Below are positions 63,447-64,000 of a DNA stretch of 64,000 nt, one piece after another (positions within the stretch are counted from its first letter, which is position 1; every line of letters begins with the position of its first letter). A program made the translations under genes and the position numbers. Below the pieces are notes generated by a model. It searched no databases. It was not told where the DNA came from and saw only the letters and a list, made by a program, of their open reading frames with translations. Source of the DNA: Rufibacter immobilis (GTDB lineage Bacteria > Bacteroidota > Bacteroidia > Cytophagales > Hymenobacteraceae); the NCBI RefSeq assembly GCF_003721565.1, contig NZ_RJJE01000009.1:496001-560000 (forward strand), in the 5' to 3' direction.

Positions 63447-64000
63447 AGGTTGTCGGAAAATTTTTGTAGCTGTTCTTTTATCGACTGCACTTCTGCACTC
63501 TCTGAGGCCGACAAACCTTTCTTGTCTTTGTTATTTATATTCTTGTTTAAAGCTTGCCTTTTTCCAATGTTCCCAAAACTAGTAGTTAAAGCTTTCCAAA
63601 TGGCAGTTTGGTTTATACTAATTGAGTTCTGATTTAATGATTCTACAACCAGTTTTAAGTCTATAAGTGCGTATAACAGATATAAAATTCTTCGAGGCTT
63701 AACATTGGCAAAATGGACTTTCATTTGAGGGTATAACTTTTTCCCATCTTCATTTAAGTAATTTTTAAAAGAGATAAAATCCGAATCAAAAGTATGATTT
63801 GGGCTATTATCAGATGTAAGACAATTCTCTACATCATCACTTCTAATGCCTTCTAAAAAGTCTTGATAAGTTAGCTCTTGAGAAGCACAAGTTAAAGCAA
63901 TCTTAAAAAGTTTATCTTGATTAAATCCATAATAATCTAAAACTTCCCATTCCCTTCTTTCTTGCAACTTTATACCAACTTTATTTTGTATTGAAGGGAA
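63431..64000 (-). CDS. Mobile-element protein, 5' end beyond the window (possibly RteC-like)
   Basis: A leftward frame open from the right edge to TAG at 63431. An in-window TTG at 63967 could be a start, but the frame continues upstream (ending FPSIQNKVGIKLQERREWEV from the edge inward), so it is treated as partial. Segment RILYLLYALIDLKLVVESLN followed by IWKALTTSFGN resembles the C-terminal pattern of RteC-type regulators of conjugative transposons, but the match is weak. The end (LNKNINNKDKKG) is basic. Position next to an excisionase-like gene fits a regulator or accessory gene close to an integrase that would lie further right. Confidence 0.55.
   Translation of the reverse strand, partial: FPSIQNKVGIKLQERREWEVLDYYGFNQDKLFKIALTCASQELTYQDFLEGIRSDDVENCLTSDNSPNHTFDSDFISFKNYLNEDGKKLYPQMKVHFANVKPRRILYLLYALIDLKLVVESLNQNSISINQTAIWKALTTSFGNIGKRQALNKNINNKDKKGLSASESAEVQSIKEQLQKFSDNLEVAN

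Overview
The window looks like chromosome of a Bacteroidota species of the order Cytophagales. It carries a SusC/SusD pair, a type IX secretion sorting domain, an Oar-like TonB receptor and promoters of the TTG-N20-TAnnTTTG type in front of both tRNA genes, and recognisable Shine-Dalgarno sites are scarce. A dispersed hairpin element built around CGTTTAGGGGCT sits between many genes; together with gene content it reminds me of Hymenobacteraceae (Rufibacter-like), but the genus is a guess.

Layout. 1-7.4 kb: housekeeping and envelope genes (three OmpA-domain lipoproteins, accD, a MaoC-type hydratase, an old yellow enzyme). 7.4-21.3 kb: a complete beta-glucan polysaccharide utilisation locus, made of a membrane-anchored propeller/LuxR-type regulator, a divergent region with phased direct repeats, then SusC, SusD, a surface glycan-binding lipoprotein, a T9SS-exported GH16 endoglucanase and a GH3 beta-glucosidase. 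21.3-25.5 kb: small genes, a repeat-rich 0.9 kb gap, a trans-sulfuration enzyme and a VTT membrane protein. 25.9-37.1 kb: eight exported xylan-degrading enzymes (GH10, GH97, three GH43, three esterases) with no SusC/SusD of their own. 37.4-42.3 kb: tRNA-Arg, a decayed IS1-family element abutting an acyltransferase gene, 1.2 kb of AT-rich DNA and a VOC pseudogene. 42.5-45.1 kb: a multi-PAS histidine kinase. 46.0-52.2 kb: a phosphate operon (OprP-like porin, pstSCAB, phoU) behind three TTAAYA repeats spaced exactly 11 nt, read as a Pho box. 52.6-58.6 kb: a small hidden gene, a YheT-like hydrolase, an NlpC/P60 lipoprotein and a large Oar-like receptor.

From tRNA-Ala (58.7 kb) to the right edge the character changes: AT-richer, short, tightly packed and mostly leftward genes, without the dispersed hairpin element. 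They include a stand-alone protein resembling the C-terminal part of phage SPP1 gp7/MuF head proteins, a terminase-small-subunit-like protein, two tandem paralogous small proteins, a replication-initiator-like winged-helix protein and two HTH proteins. I read this as one end of an integrated mobile element, possibly a phage satellite; its integrase and other end are not in view.

The main candidates for something undescribed are the two-form hairpin element family, whose palindromic copies carry copy-specific palindromic flanks as if made by fold-back copying, and the tRNA-Ala element with its small-gene cassette.
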